Shown here: positions 36,187-42,069 of the stretch, one piece after another | Position numbering within the stretch: the stretch's first letter is position 1 | Layout of the letters: the number at the start of each line of letters is the position of its first letter | Source: Rhabdophis nuchalis | Taxonomy: Eukaryota > Chordata > Lepidosauria > Squamata > Natricidae | Length of the DNA stretch: 64,000 nt | Direction: 5' to 3' | NCBI GenBank assembly: GCA_039707465.1 | Contig: CM077647.1 | Coordinates: 116,376,610-116,440,609 of the forward strand | Position numbers and translations under genes: made by a program | The notes under the pieces: generated by a model | Database searches by the model: none | What the model saw: only the letters and a program-made list of their open reading frames with translations | What the model was told of the DNA's origin: nothing

Positions 36187-38050
36187 ACTTATGACCACAG
36201 TTGAGGCCAAAAGTTTGGTTGCTAACCAAGATCATTGTTAAGTGAGTTTCACATTTTCCAAGTTGGCCACGCCCACCCAGTCACATGACTACTGAGCCAC
36301 TCAGCCGGTCCGCAGAATTTTCTTTAAAATGAAACCGGTCCCTGGTGAAAAAAAGATTGGGGACCCCTGGCTTAGAGTATATTCCCTGTCTTGTTAGGAC
36401 AGGCAAAGCAACAGCTCTTTGAAAAAATTGCATCCTTACACCAGCCTCCTCTCAGATGCCTCAGATGTCCCAAATGAGAGTAACATCATGGGCAAACACT
36501 CCATATTTTAACCTACCTCTTCCTGCATCATTCACAAGGAACTGAGATTCTCTGACTTCCTTCGTATTATCTTCGGCCTCTTCAGCCTCAACTCCTGATG
36601 ATAACCGATCAGTGAAAGATACGTTGAATGTGTTCAAGGTGGGCATGTTTTGCTCATCTTTTGTCACATTTAGCTCTGATCCAGTGGCATTCTGGTAAAC
36701 TGTGGAAGAGAAAACTGTGGAAGCTTGCCTCCAGAAGTTGTGAATGCCCCAACCCTGGAAGTCTTTAAAAAGATGTTAAATAGCCATTTGTCTGAAATGG
36801 TATAAGGTTCCTGCCCACGCAGGGGGTTGGACTAGAAGACCTACAAGGTCCCTTCCAACTCTGCTATTGTATTGTATTGTCAGAAAGGAAAGAAATGGAT
36901 ACCATTCTTACTAGTCAGGCGAAACTGGCAAAGGTGTTTATCTGAAAATTACACTTGGCAGCTGTTGCACATGTAGTTACTCTTATTCCCATAGTGAGTC
37001 ATTCAAAAAACAGCTCTCAGTTTTTCTAATGCGAATTTGTTTAGATTGCCCCAGAATCTTAAAATTGGCTGGCCAATTTCCAAGTTATTGCATTCCATTA
37101 ATCAGAATCTTAGCAAGAGTTCTTTAAGAAATATTGATCTACAGTGGGTACAAGCCACTACACAGTGGATTTTGACCAAGCAACTGACAAAAACAAATAC
37201 CTGGTCACTCTGATTTAAAGTTTGCAAAATGCTTTCTCCTTTTCTAAAATCATAAACAGTTATTCAATATTTAAAATTCCTCTAGCAAAGAAATTACCAT
37301 TTAAAACCTGAAGACTAAGAATCACTGAATTAAGCTCCATTCAAGCATTTTGGGGTGTAAAAAATGCTTCTTAACTCAAATCCTGCTTTAGACAATATGC
37401 TCTCATCACAGAGACCCCTCTAAAATAGTGGGAAAATAATGAGTGCCTCCTTTTGTGATTTAATTAAGCAAGAAGCATCCACAGCAAAATATATTGTTAT
37501 GTCAAGACCTACAAGAATACGGGGAAGCTTAGGCAAGCTCAAATCAAGAGAGAGCTGAGTTGTAATTCCGCACTCAGCAAAAAGATCTCTAATGTTGTGA
37601 CTTAGCCAAGCTGTTCTTAGCAGGGTTCTTGTATGGTAAGGAAAGAAAGGAGATACGGAGGTACGGATAATAAAATAGACATTAACTTATAGACTGAATA
37701 ACAAATACAGCAACGAGATGTTGAGGATGTTTTCAATGGGGCTCCCATCGCTTATAAATACCCAAAACGACAAAGTCAAACTGAGAAGTGGGAAAGAGAG
37801 AAGGAGCTGGGGGAAACGCAGAAGGTACACCAGCTACTGCGCCCCCAATTCAGAACTTCGCAGCGAGCTACGACCCTAATGCCAGCAGCACACCACTATC
37901 CAAATTCCCAGTTCGAGCGCTCTTGGTGCGGCTGCCGAAGTTTCGCGCCCCCTCTGCCCCGCCTCTCGACAGGGTCCATCGCTCGCTCGCCCACTTACCT
38001 GGACTCCGGAGCAGCGGGAGGAGAAGGAGGAGAAAGAGTGGGGCACGCAT
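21858..38050 (-). CDS. AREG: Amphiregulin precursor, spliced from five coding exons
   Basis: Five exons (38050-37999, 36699-36517, 27348-27162, 24782-24624, 21945-21858) with GT-AG junctions join in frame to 669 bp, 222 residues plus stop; human AREG has 252. It starts MRAPL, as human AREG does, with a hydrophobic signal peptide to about residue 17. Sequons occur at N21, N28 and N43. A Lys-rich stretch (93-113) precedes an EGF module with cysteines 116, 124, 129, 140, 142, 151 and the conserved YFGERC. One membrane segment spans about 170-192, followed by a basic juxtamembrane RVRKK and a tail with EIEERRNLKKENG. An intron splits the module between Cys4 and Cys5, an ErbB-ligand hallmark. Known role: membrane-anchored EGFR ligand released by ADAM17. 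HBEGF is the main alternative; the N-terminus, YFGERC and tail favour AREG. Confidence 0.93.
22128..22401. mobile_element. hAT element in AREG intron 4, 274 bp
   Basis: Inverted ends CAGTGGTGGGTTTC and GAAACCCACCACTG with perfect 8 bp duplications ATGCAACT at 22120-22127 and 22402-22409. Contains an AAAGGAAAGG tract. No transposase. Confidence 0.95.
22410..24615. other. AREG intron 4, otherwise unrecognised
   Basis: AT-rich intronic DNA. No further repeat or exon was recognised. Confidence 0.5.
24624..24782 (-). CDS. AREG: AREG coding exon 4 (rest of EGF module and membrane segment)
   Basis: 159 bp; acceptor TTGCTTTCAG, donor GTAAGTC. Encodes residues 141-193 and two bases of codon 194. It supplies Cys5 and Cys6 (CHPDYFGERC), a juxtamembrane stalk where ectodomain shedding would occur, and a membrane segment of about 22 residues rich in Ile, Val and Phe. 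Confidence 0.93.
25030..25465. repeat. Complex inverted repeat enclosing a TATC/CATC array, AREG intron 3
   Basis: A word containing GGGAAAACACC and CAGCAAT occurs three times: forward near 25042, inverted near 25265-25300 and forward near 25344. CAGTATGTCTCCTCCC near 25088 is inverted near 25445. The TATC/CATC array fills 25133-25262, and a perfect stem around 25305-25340 (GGAATTTTTATAG and inverse) forms the centre of one hairpin. Confidence 0.85.
25550..25754. repeat. Head-to-head tRNA-SINE palindrome
   Basis: Arms 25550-25643 and 25660-25754 are about 90 percent inverted copies (ATGGCTAGCTGATGAGA, GATTTATTTATTGATCAGC). The centre is a tRNA B-box, GGTTCGAATCC, at 25647-25657. A TA array follows directly. 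Confidence 0.85.
25753..25841 (+). repeat. (TA)n microsatellite
   Basis: About 44 TA units abutting the palindrome. Confidence 0.97.
25880..26658. mobile_element. Tigger-like MITE, expanded by a GA-rich insert
   Basis: Ends CAGGTAGTCCTTGACATAAC and GTAAGTCGAGGGCTACCTG are inverted next to TA. The interior between about 26290 and 26625 is a purine-rich (GAGA) tract plus unrelated AT-rich sequence, probably a later insertion or expansion. Confidence 0.75.
26787..26835. repeat. Short perfect hairpin
   Basis: ATGGTTTATGACAACAAA is followed after 7 bases by its exact inverse. Lies in AREG intron 3. Confidence 0.85.
27162..27348 (-). CDS. AREG: AREG coding exon 3 (basic region and first part of EGF module)
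   Basis: 187 bp; acceptor TATTTTCCCAG, donor GTAAGTT. Encodes residues 79-140 plus two bases of codon 141, covering the Lys-rich heparin-binding-like stretch and EGF cysteines 1-4 with CX7CX4CX10C spacing and the GFCVHGEC core. An acceptor two bases downstream would hit a stop within a few codons, so 27348 is the start. Confidence 0.93.
27841..28284 (+). mobile_element. Short non-LTR retroelement with (ATT)n tail, AREG intron 2
   Basis: Starts CCAAGATGGCGGCGCGC, an L1-like 5-prime leader, and ends with CAATGACAGTAAAG followed by the ATT array at 28214-28284. Too short for a coding element. Either a SINE-like or an internally deleted LINE; family unresolved. Confidence 0.5.
28290..30355. other. 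AREG intron 2, nothing recognised
   Basis: AT-rich intronic sequence without identifiable repeats or exons. Confidence 0.45.
30364..30477. mobile_element. hAT palindromic MITE
   Basis: CAGTGTTTCTCAACTTTGGC and its inverse at the other end (GTTGAGAGACACTG). Flanks CTCTAGCC and ACCTAGCC match at 6 of 8. Confidence 0.85.
30630..30739 (+). mobile_element. L2-like LINE tail with (ATT)n array
   Basis: CTCGAGTCCCTTCGGGGAGA and GGGTTATAAATAAAAATTATT match the 3-prime end of the LINE at 13607. ATT units fill about 30682-30739. Confidence 0.75.
30829..30921 (+). repeat. (TATC)n microsatellite
   Basis: About 23 perfect units. Confidence 0.97.
31733..31760 (+). repeat. (GT)n microsatellite
   Basis: About 14 units. 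The stretch 30925-32255 is otherwise unrecognised intron. Confidence 0.9.
32261..32517. mobile_element. TIR MITE with TA flanks (CCGTATTT... type)
   Basis: Ends CCGTATTTGTTCGAGTATAA and its inverse TTATACTCGAATAAATACGG, each adjacent to TA. 257 bp, no coding capacity. Its ends resemble those of the 1.9 kb element at 59341-61235. Confidence 0.85.
32520..33535. other. AREG intron 2, nothing recognised
   Basis: AT-rich, no recognisable feature. Confidence 0.45.
33540..33740 (-). mobile_element. LINE relic (L2-like), antisense
   Basis: Contains TAGTTCTTCCCCATAGGTTC and CAGAGCCAAGTCTTCAAGTC followed by a mutated GCAGACCTCACCGAGGGG block, resembling the antisense of L2-like ORF2 ends seen elsewhere in the window. 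Decayed. Confidence 0.45.
33831..34058 (+). mobile_element. tRNA-derived SINE (GCAGTGGTTAGAATG type)
   Basis: Plus-strand copy: AGCCATGATGGCACAGTGG head, CTCAGCCTTCCATCCTTCC and GGGGGCAATATGCTGCCTC body, ending in a TACTGC-type short tandem tail. Confidence 0.8.
34106..34194 (+). repeat. (AAT)n microsatellite
   Basis: About 29 AAT units. The leucine-only minus frame here is not a gene. Confidence 0.97.
34945..35065. repeat. Inverted repeat, transposon-like
   Basis: TTTCTTGCAGACATTTCATT is mirrored by an AATGAAACGTCCACAAGAAAA stretch after about 60 bases. The shorter AGTGCTCTGAGGAGCA lies between. Family not identified. Confidence 0.65.
35199..36369. mobile_element. hAT element with GC palindrome and GA-rich expansion, AREG intron 2
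   Basis: Ends CACGGGTCCCCAACCCCCGG and TTGGGGACCCCTG are inverted, with perfect 8 bp duplications GCTTAGAG at 35191-35198 and 36370-36377. Between them lie a GC-rich palindrome (arms about 35232-35400 and 35500-35655), a purine tract at 35700-36186 and a piece of Tigger-like MITE (36190-36300). No transposase. The ends resemble a hAT family I recall as OposCharlie-like; this needs a library search. Long ORFs here (up to 358 codons) are low-complexity artefacts. Confidence 0.9.
35700..36186 (+). repeat. GA/GAAA-rich purine tract
   Basis: Nearly pure purine strand of GAGA and GAAA units, most regular at 36117-36186 as GAAA. Confidence 0.95.
36517..36699 (-). CDS. AREG: AREG coding exon 2 (propeptide)
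   Basis: 183 bp, phase 1 at both ends. The acceptor is CTCTTCCACAG and the donor GTAGGTT. It encodes residues 18-78 of the N-terminal propeptide, with three N-glycosylation sequons and an acidic EAEEAED stretch. A second acceptor 15 bases upstream would add five residues in frame (see findings). Confidence 0.9.
36713..36881 (+). mobile_element. CR1 LINE 3-prime end next to AREG exon 2
   Basis: Plus-strand CR1 C-terminal coding remnant (CTTGCCTCCAGAAGTTGTGA) and 3-prime UTR (GGGGGTTGGACTAGAAGACC, CCCTTCCAACTCTGCTATTG) with a short TATTG tail. It is antisense to AREG and starts about 14 bases upstream of the exon 2 acceptor. Confidence 0.88.
36885..37785. other. AREG intron 1, nothing recognised
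   Basis: AT-rich intron grading into the GC-rich promoter region. No repeat recognised. Confidence 0.45.
37999..38050 (-). CDS. AREG: AREG coding exon 1 (signal peptide)
   Basis: 52 coding bases from ATG at 38050 give MRAPLFLLLLLPLLRSP and one base of codon 18. The donor is GTAAGTGG at 37998-37991. The ATG was chosen because it opens a classic signal peptide in a CpG-rich first exon and matches the start of mammalian AREG. Confidence 0.92.
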
Positions 38051-38200
38051 TGAGGGGAAAGGAGAGTCCTCGGGGACCGGTTTGCTTAATAAAGTGTGAA
38101 GGAAAAGCGCGCTGAAGCGGCTGAGGAGGACTCTCTTGGTGCCTGGCGAGTGTTAAGCTCGGAGCGGCGGCAAGGCACTCCATACCCATCGAGCGAGGCA

Positions 38201-38208
38201 TATATATG
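38201..38208 (-). promoter_or_regulatory. TATA box of AREG
   Basis: CATATATATGC lies about 150 bases upstream of the AREG ATG in a CpG-rich region (about 37.8-38.4 kb). A start site would be expected near 38170, giving a 5-prime UTR of about 120 bases. Confidence 0.65.
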
Positions 38209-38265
38209 CACTGCCGCCGCCACCACTGAGAGGCCGGCAGTCAGGCAGGGCGGTCAGATGAAGCT

Positions 38266-38273
38266 CGACGTCA
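38266..38273 (-). promoter_or_regulatory. CRE-like site upstream of AREG TATA
   Basis: The minus strand reads TGACGTCG, one base from a full CRE, about 60 bases upstream of the TATA box. Mammalian AREG promoters are known to be CREB-responsive through a CRE close to TATA, so position supports function. Confidence 0.6.
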
Positions 38274-38392
38274 GCCGGGTGGGGAAGGGAACAGGTGCGC
38301 CTCGGGTCGGGAGACATCACAAGGTTGCGTGTGGCGCAAAGAGCAAGCAGGTCGGAGGCGGACCGGCAGCGGCAAGATGGAAAGCCGTCGGA

Positions 38393-38399
38393 TGAGTCA
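38393..38399. promoter_or_regulatory. AP-1 consensus upstream of AREG
   Basis: TGAGTCA, an exact AP-1/TRE core, about 190 bases upstream of the TATA box. It could confer response to ERK or PKC signalling; binding is inferred from sequence only. Confidence 0.45.
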
Positions 38400-38649
38400 G
38401 CTAGGGTCATGCTCGTTACCTGTAGTCCCCAATGGCTGTAGACGTCTCCTCAGGTATACAGAAGCGGAAGATCGACTAGTTGAGAGCCAGGCAGGTCGGG
38501 TTGTATGCCTCCAGCTGCCCCCAAAGGGAGCTGAAGGATAAGGCCCTCCAGTAGCCCTTTCATATTCAGAATGGACTGCATGGGACTTGGGGAGATTCCA
38601 GCCATCTTTTCCTTTTCAGGCGTTTTCCTTCCAGCATTATGGAAGCAGT

Positions 38650-38715
38650 AACTCTGCTTTCAAACATGGCAACCTTAAGCTGCATAAACTTCACCTCCCA
38701 GAATTCCCCAGGGAG
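38650..38715. mobile_element. Half of a hAT MITE
   Basis: CAAACATGGCAACCTTAAG and CTCCCAGAATTCCCCAG match one arm of the palindromic hAT MITE. The other arm is missing. Confidence 0.6.
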
Positions 38716-38819
38716 CACGCAGCCCTGCAACTGAAGAAGCCATCCGAAATGATTAAAAAAAGCGGAAGGAAGAGATCCCCCATCTTCACATTATTTCCCT
38801 GTGGGAAGCAGCTGCACAG

Positions 38820-39060
38820 TAGCAATAGCACTTAGGCTAATATACAACTTCACAGTGCTTTACAGCCTTCTTTAAGCAGCTTGCAGAGTCAGCATATTGC
38901 CCACAACAATCTGGGTCCTCATTTTACCAACCTTGGAATGATGGCTGGCTGAGTCAACCTTCATCCTGGTGAGATTCGAACTTGCCAAATTGCAGCCAGC
39001 TGGTAGTTAGCAAAAGTAGACTGCAGTACTGCATTCTAACCACTGCATTACGGTGGTTCT
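38820..39060 (-). mobile_element. tRNA-derived SINE (GCAGTGGTTAGAATG type)
   Basis: Minus-strand copy upstream of the AREG promoter: AGCAATAGCACTTAGGCTAA at the tail side, CATATTGCCCACAACAATCT, and a tRNA head ending near 39060. Confidence 0.8.
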
Positions 39061-39765
39061 TACTTGAGGATCACACCACACTTTTCATCATCCACTGCAT
39101 ACTAGCAAAGGCTATGTTCTGAGTTGTATCTAACCATGGTACAAGTATTACTTGGTAACATCATTGGCTTCCTTGTCAGGACACTGACTCATCCCTCCAG
39201 TCTATGAGTGACGCAGGCTTCAATAACCTTTACCTGGCCCAAGAATACCTACAAGAGACAGTCCAGAATGGCTTAATTGCTGCCAGTTTGATTTTTGTGC
39301 CTCCCCATCAGGATATCCCTGGCTGTAGCATTAAAGTAAAAATTTCCCCATATTATGACATTATCCAAAGGCAGCATGAAGGTGCATAAAATGTACCAAG
39401 TTTTGTCATATGTGAGCTTGAAAAATGCCTGGGCACTACAGATGCTGGAAAGAGACAACTGAGATAGATAAGAATTGGCAATGGGAACAGCAAATTTCAT
39501 CTCTCAAAGAATGGCCCTGAAGTTGAATGCAATTGCCTAAATATGGTGCTTTCAGAAGGTATTCAAAAAAATTACTTTTGTCAATTTTGTTATGCTGCAG
39601 ACTGATTCTACAGTTGTTGAAATTCATTTTTTTCTCATTAATGTACATTCAGTACTCCATAATGACAATTTAAAAACAGACTTTTAGAAATGTCTGTACA
39701 TTTATTAAAAAGAAAAAACTGAAATATCACATTGGCATAAATGTTCAGATCCTTCACTCAATACT

Positions 39766-40093
39766 TCGTTGAAGCACCTTTGGCAGCAATTATAGCTTCG
39801 AGTTTTTTGTTATGATGTGGCAAACTTTGCACACCTGGATTGGGGGATTTCCACCATTCTTCCTTACAAATCCTCTCAAGCTCAGTCAGGTTGCATGATG
39901 ACTGTTGGTGGACAGCCATTTTGAAGTCCCTCCAGAGATGTTCAATAGGATTTAAGTCAGGGCTCTGGCTAGGACACTCTAGAACATTCAGAGTTATCCC
40001 TGTGTTCTCTTGGTGGTATGCTTAGGATTGTTGTCATGTTGGAAAGTGAATCACTCTCCCAGTTCCTGCTGCTCAAAAACACCACCACAGCAT
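39766..40093 (-). pseudogene. Tc1 transposase, C-terminal part
   Basis: Minus-strand coding remnant beyond the LINE insertion: SPDLNPIEHLWRDFK-type block near 39930-39990, carrying the last acidic residue of the DDE triad, followed by HHNKKLEAIIAAKGASTKY and a stop near 39766. Confidence 0.85.
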
Positions 40094-40786
40094 TTTTTCC
40101 CCGAATTTATACCCCGCCCTTCTCCTTGTTAGGACCCAGGGCGGCGCACAGGCATTATTAAAAACCATAACAAAAGACAATATACATTATTAAAAACATA
40201 TTAAATTAAATCCCGTGCTAAAAAACCCATTTAAAACCCTGAAAATTAAAATTTATAGATAAAAGTCAGAAACGGGGGGCTATGCTAGGCCGGCCTGTTG
40301 GAATAGATACGTCTTAAGACGTTGGCGGAAGAAGCGGAGGTCCGAGGTGGTGCGTAGGTTGGGGGGTAGGTCGTTCCAGAGGGCCAGGCCCGCCACAGAG
40401 AAGGCTCTTCCCCTGGGCGTCGCCAACCAGCATTGCCTGGCCGACAGTACCCGGAGAAGACCCTCTCTGTGGGAGTGGATCAGACGAAAGGATGTATGGG
40501 GCAGAAGGCGGTCTCGTATATAACTAGGCCCCGAGCCATGGAGCGATTTGAAGATCGTCATCAACACCTTGAAGCGCACTCGAAAGGCCACAGGCAGCCA
40601 GTGCAGCTCACACAGGAGAGGTGTTATGTGAGCTTGCCTTGGGGCACCCATAATCACCCGCGCGGCCGCATTCTGCACTAACTGTAGCCTTCGAGTGCAT
40701 CTCAAGGGGAGCCCCATGTAGAGAGTGTTACAGTAATCCAGCCGGGATGTCACAAGCGCTTGAGTGACTGCGAAGGGCCCCCCGGA
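40094..40786 (-). mobile_element. L2-like LINE inserted in Tc1
   Basis: 5-prime truncated. The minus frame encodes [45 protein letters not shown] and LRTTSDLRFFRQRLKTYLFQ up to a stop near 40280, then a 3-prime UTR containing the antisense of ATACCCCGCCCTTCTCC. A 5 bp duplication AGCAT flanks it (40089-40093 and 40787-40791). This is the most intact L2-like copy in the window. Confidence 0.9.
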
Positions 40787-41363
40787 AGCATGATGTTGCC
40801 CCCACCCTGCCTTCACTGCTGGGATGATATTGTGCAGGTGATGAGCGGTGCCTGGTTTTCTCCAGACATAACACTTAGAATTTAAGCCAAACAGTTCCAT
40901 CTTGGTTTATCAGACCAGAGAATCTTGTTCCTCAGAGCCTAAGAGTCCTTCTGGTGCTTTTTTGTGAACTCCAACCAGGCTTTCATGTGTTTGGCACTGA
41001 GGAGAGGCTTCTGTCCACTACTCTGCCATAAAGCCCAGATTGGTGGAGGGCTGCAGTGATAGTTGTCCTTCTGGAACTCTGTCCTACCTCCACACAGGAT
41101 CTCTGGAGCTCAGCCAGAGTGAGCATTGGGTTCTTGATCACCTCTCCTTGTAAGGCCCTTCTCCCCCAATTGCTCAGTTTGACCAGGCAGCCGGGTCTTG
41201 GAAGAGTCCTGGTTGTGGCAAACTTATTCCATTTGAGAATTATGGAGGCCACTGTGCTCTTAGGAAGCTTCAATGCAACAGAAATTTTATTGGAACCTTC
41301 CCCAGATCTGTGCCTTGCAATAATCCTATTTCTGAGGTCTGCAGGCAGTTCCTTTGTTCTCAT
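40787..41363 (-). pseudogene. Tc1 transposase, N-terminal and first catalytic part
   Basis: The ATG at 41363 opens MRTKELPADLRNRIIARH, with the paired-like helix-turn-helix (NKISVALKLPKSTVASII) near residues 25-45 and a second one with RRTTITAALHQSGLYGR near 98-114. The frame is lost after residue 126. The DDE domain resumes near 40900 (MELFGLNSKCYVWRKPGTAHH) after a one-base deletion. Intact Tc1 transposases are about 340 residues. It would have bound the terminal repeats and moved the element by cut and paste into TA. Confidence 0.9.
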
Positions 41364-41819
41364 GGCTTTTGTTCTGCTGTAGTATGCATTGTCATGTGTG
41401 AGGCCTTATATAAATAATTAAATCATGTCCAATCAATTTAATTTACCACATGACAACTCCAATCAAGGTGTAGAAACATGTCAGCAACGATCAAGAGAAA
41501 TGGGAAGCACCAGTGCTAAATTTCAATTGTTGTTGCAAAGTGTCTGAATATTTAACCAATGTGCTATTTCGGTTTTTTTTTAAATACATTTATAGACATT
41601 TCTAAAATTCTGTTTTCACTTTGTCATTATGGGGTACTGAGTGAAATTAATGAGAGAAAAATGAATTTTAACAACTGTAGAATCAGGCTGCAGCATGACA
41701 AAAGTGAAGGGGATCTGAATACTTTCTGAATGCAGTATAGTTGCTTCCAGTGCTACAAGCCTGCATTTTGAGTACTGGAAGATTTATTTACGGTAGATAT
41801 TTTAGTTCCACCATTCAGG

Positions 41820-42061
41820 CAGGGGTGAAATTCAGCAGGCTTTGACAGGTTCTGGAGACTGGTAGCGGAAATTTTGAGTAGTTCAGAAAACTGGCAGATA
41901 CCATCTCTGGCTGTCCCCAGAATAGGGTAGGAATGGAGATTTTGCAATATCTTTCTGCTGGAGTGAGGTGGGAATGGAGATTTTTCAGTATCCTTCCCCT
42001 GCCACGTCCACCAAACCACGCCCACAGAACCAATAGTACAAAAATTTGAATTTCACCACTG
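41820..42061. mobile_element. hAT MITE, 242 bp
   Basis: Ends CAGGGGTGAAATTC and GAATTTCACCACTG are inverted. Flanks CATTCAGG and CCCTCAGG match at 6 of 8. The interior has two copies of a GTAGGAATGGAGATTTT-like word. Confidence 0.85.
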
Positions 42062-42069
42062 CCCTCAGG

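Larger units (their letters stand above)
39544..41735 (-). mobile_element. Tc1-like DNA transposon interrupted by a LINE
   Basis: Terminal repeats TGGTGCTTTCAGAAGGTATTC (low end) and GAATACTTTCTGAATGCAG (high end) are inverted and flanked by TA. The minus strand encodes a Tc1-family transposase in pieces. An L2-like LINE of 693 bp (40094-40786) lies inside the catalytic domain. The element is dead. Confidence 0.92.

Noticed and set aside
35134..36210. 358-codon minus-strand ORF and overlapping long ORFs on both strands
   Set aside because: They lie in the purine tract and GC palindrome of a hAT element; composition is Ser/Phe/Leu or Arg/Glu/Lys repeats.
21858..38050. HBEGF as identity of the EGF-family gene
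   Set aside because: CHPDY and the Lys-rich stretch recall HBEGF, but MRAPL start, YFGERC and the cytoplasmic tail fit AREG better.
37788..38395. Plus-strand ORFs of 99-103 codons in the GC-rich region
   Set aside because: They are antisense to the AREG promoter and exon 1; no domain, and expected by chance in CpG-rich DNA.
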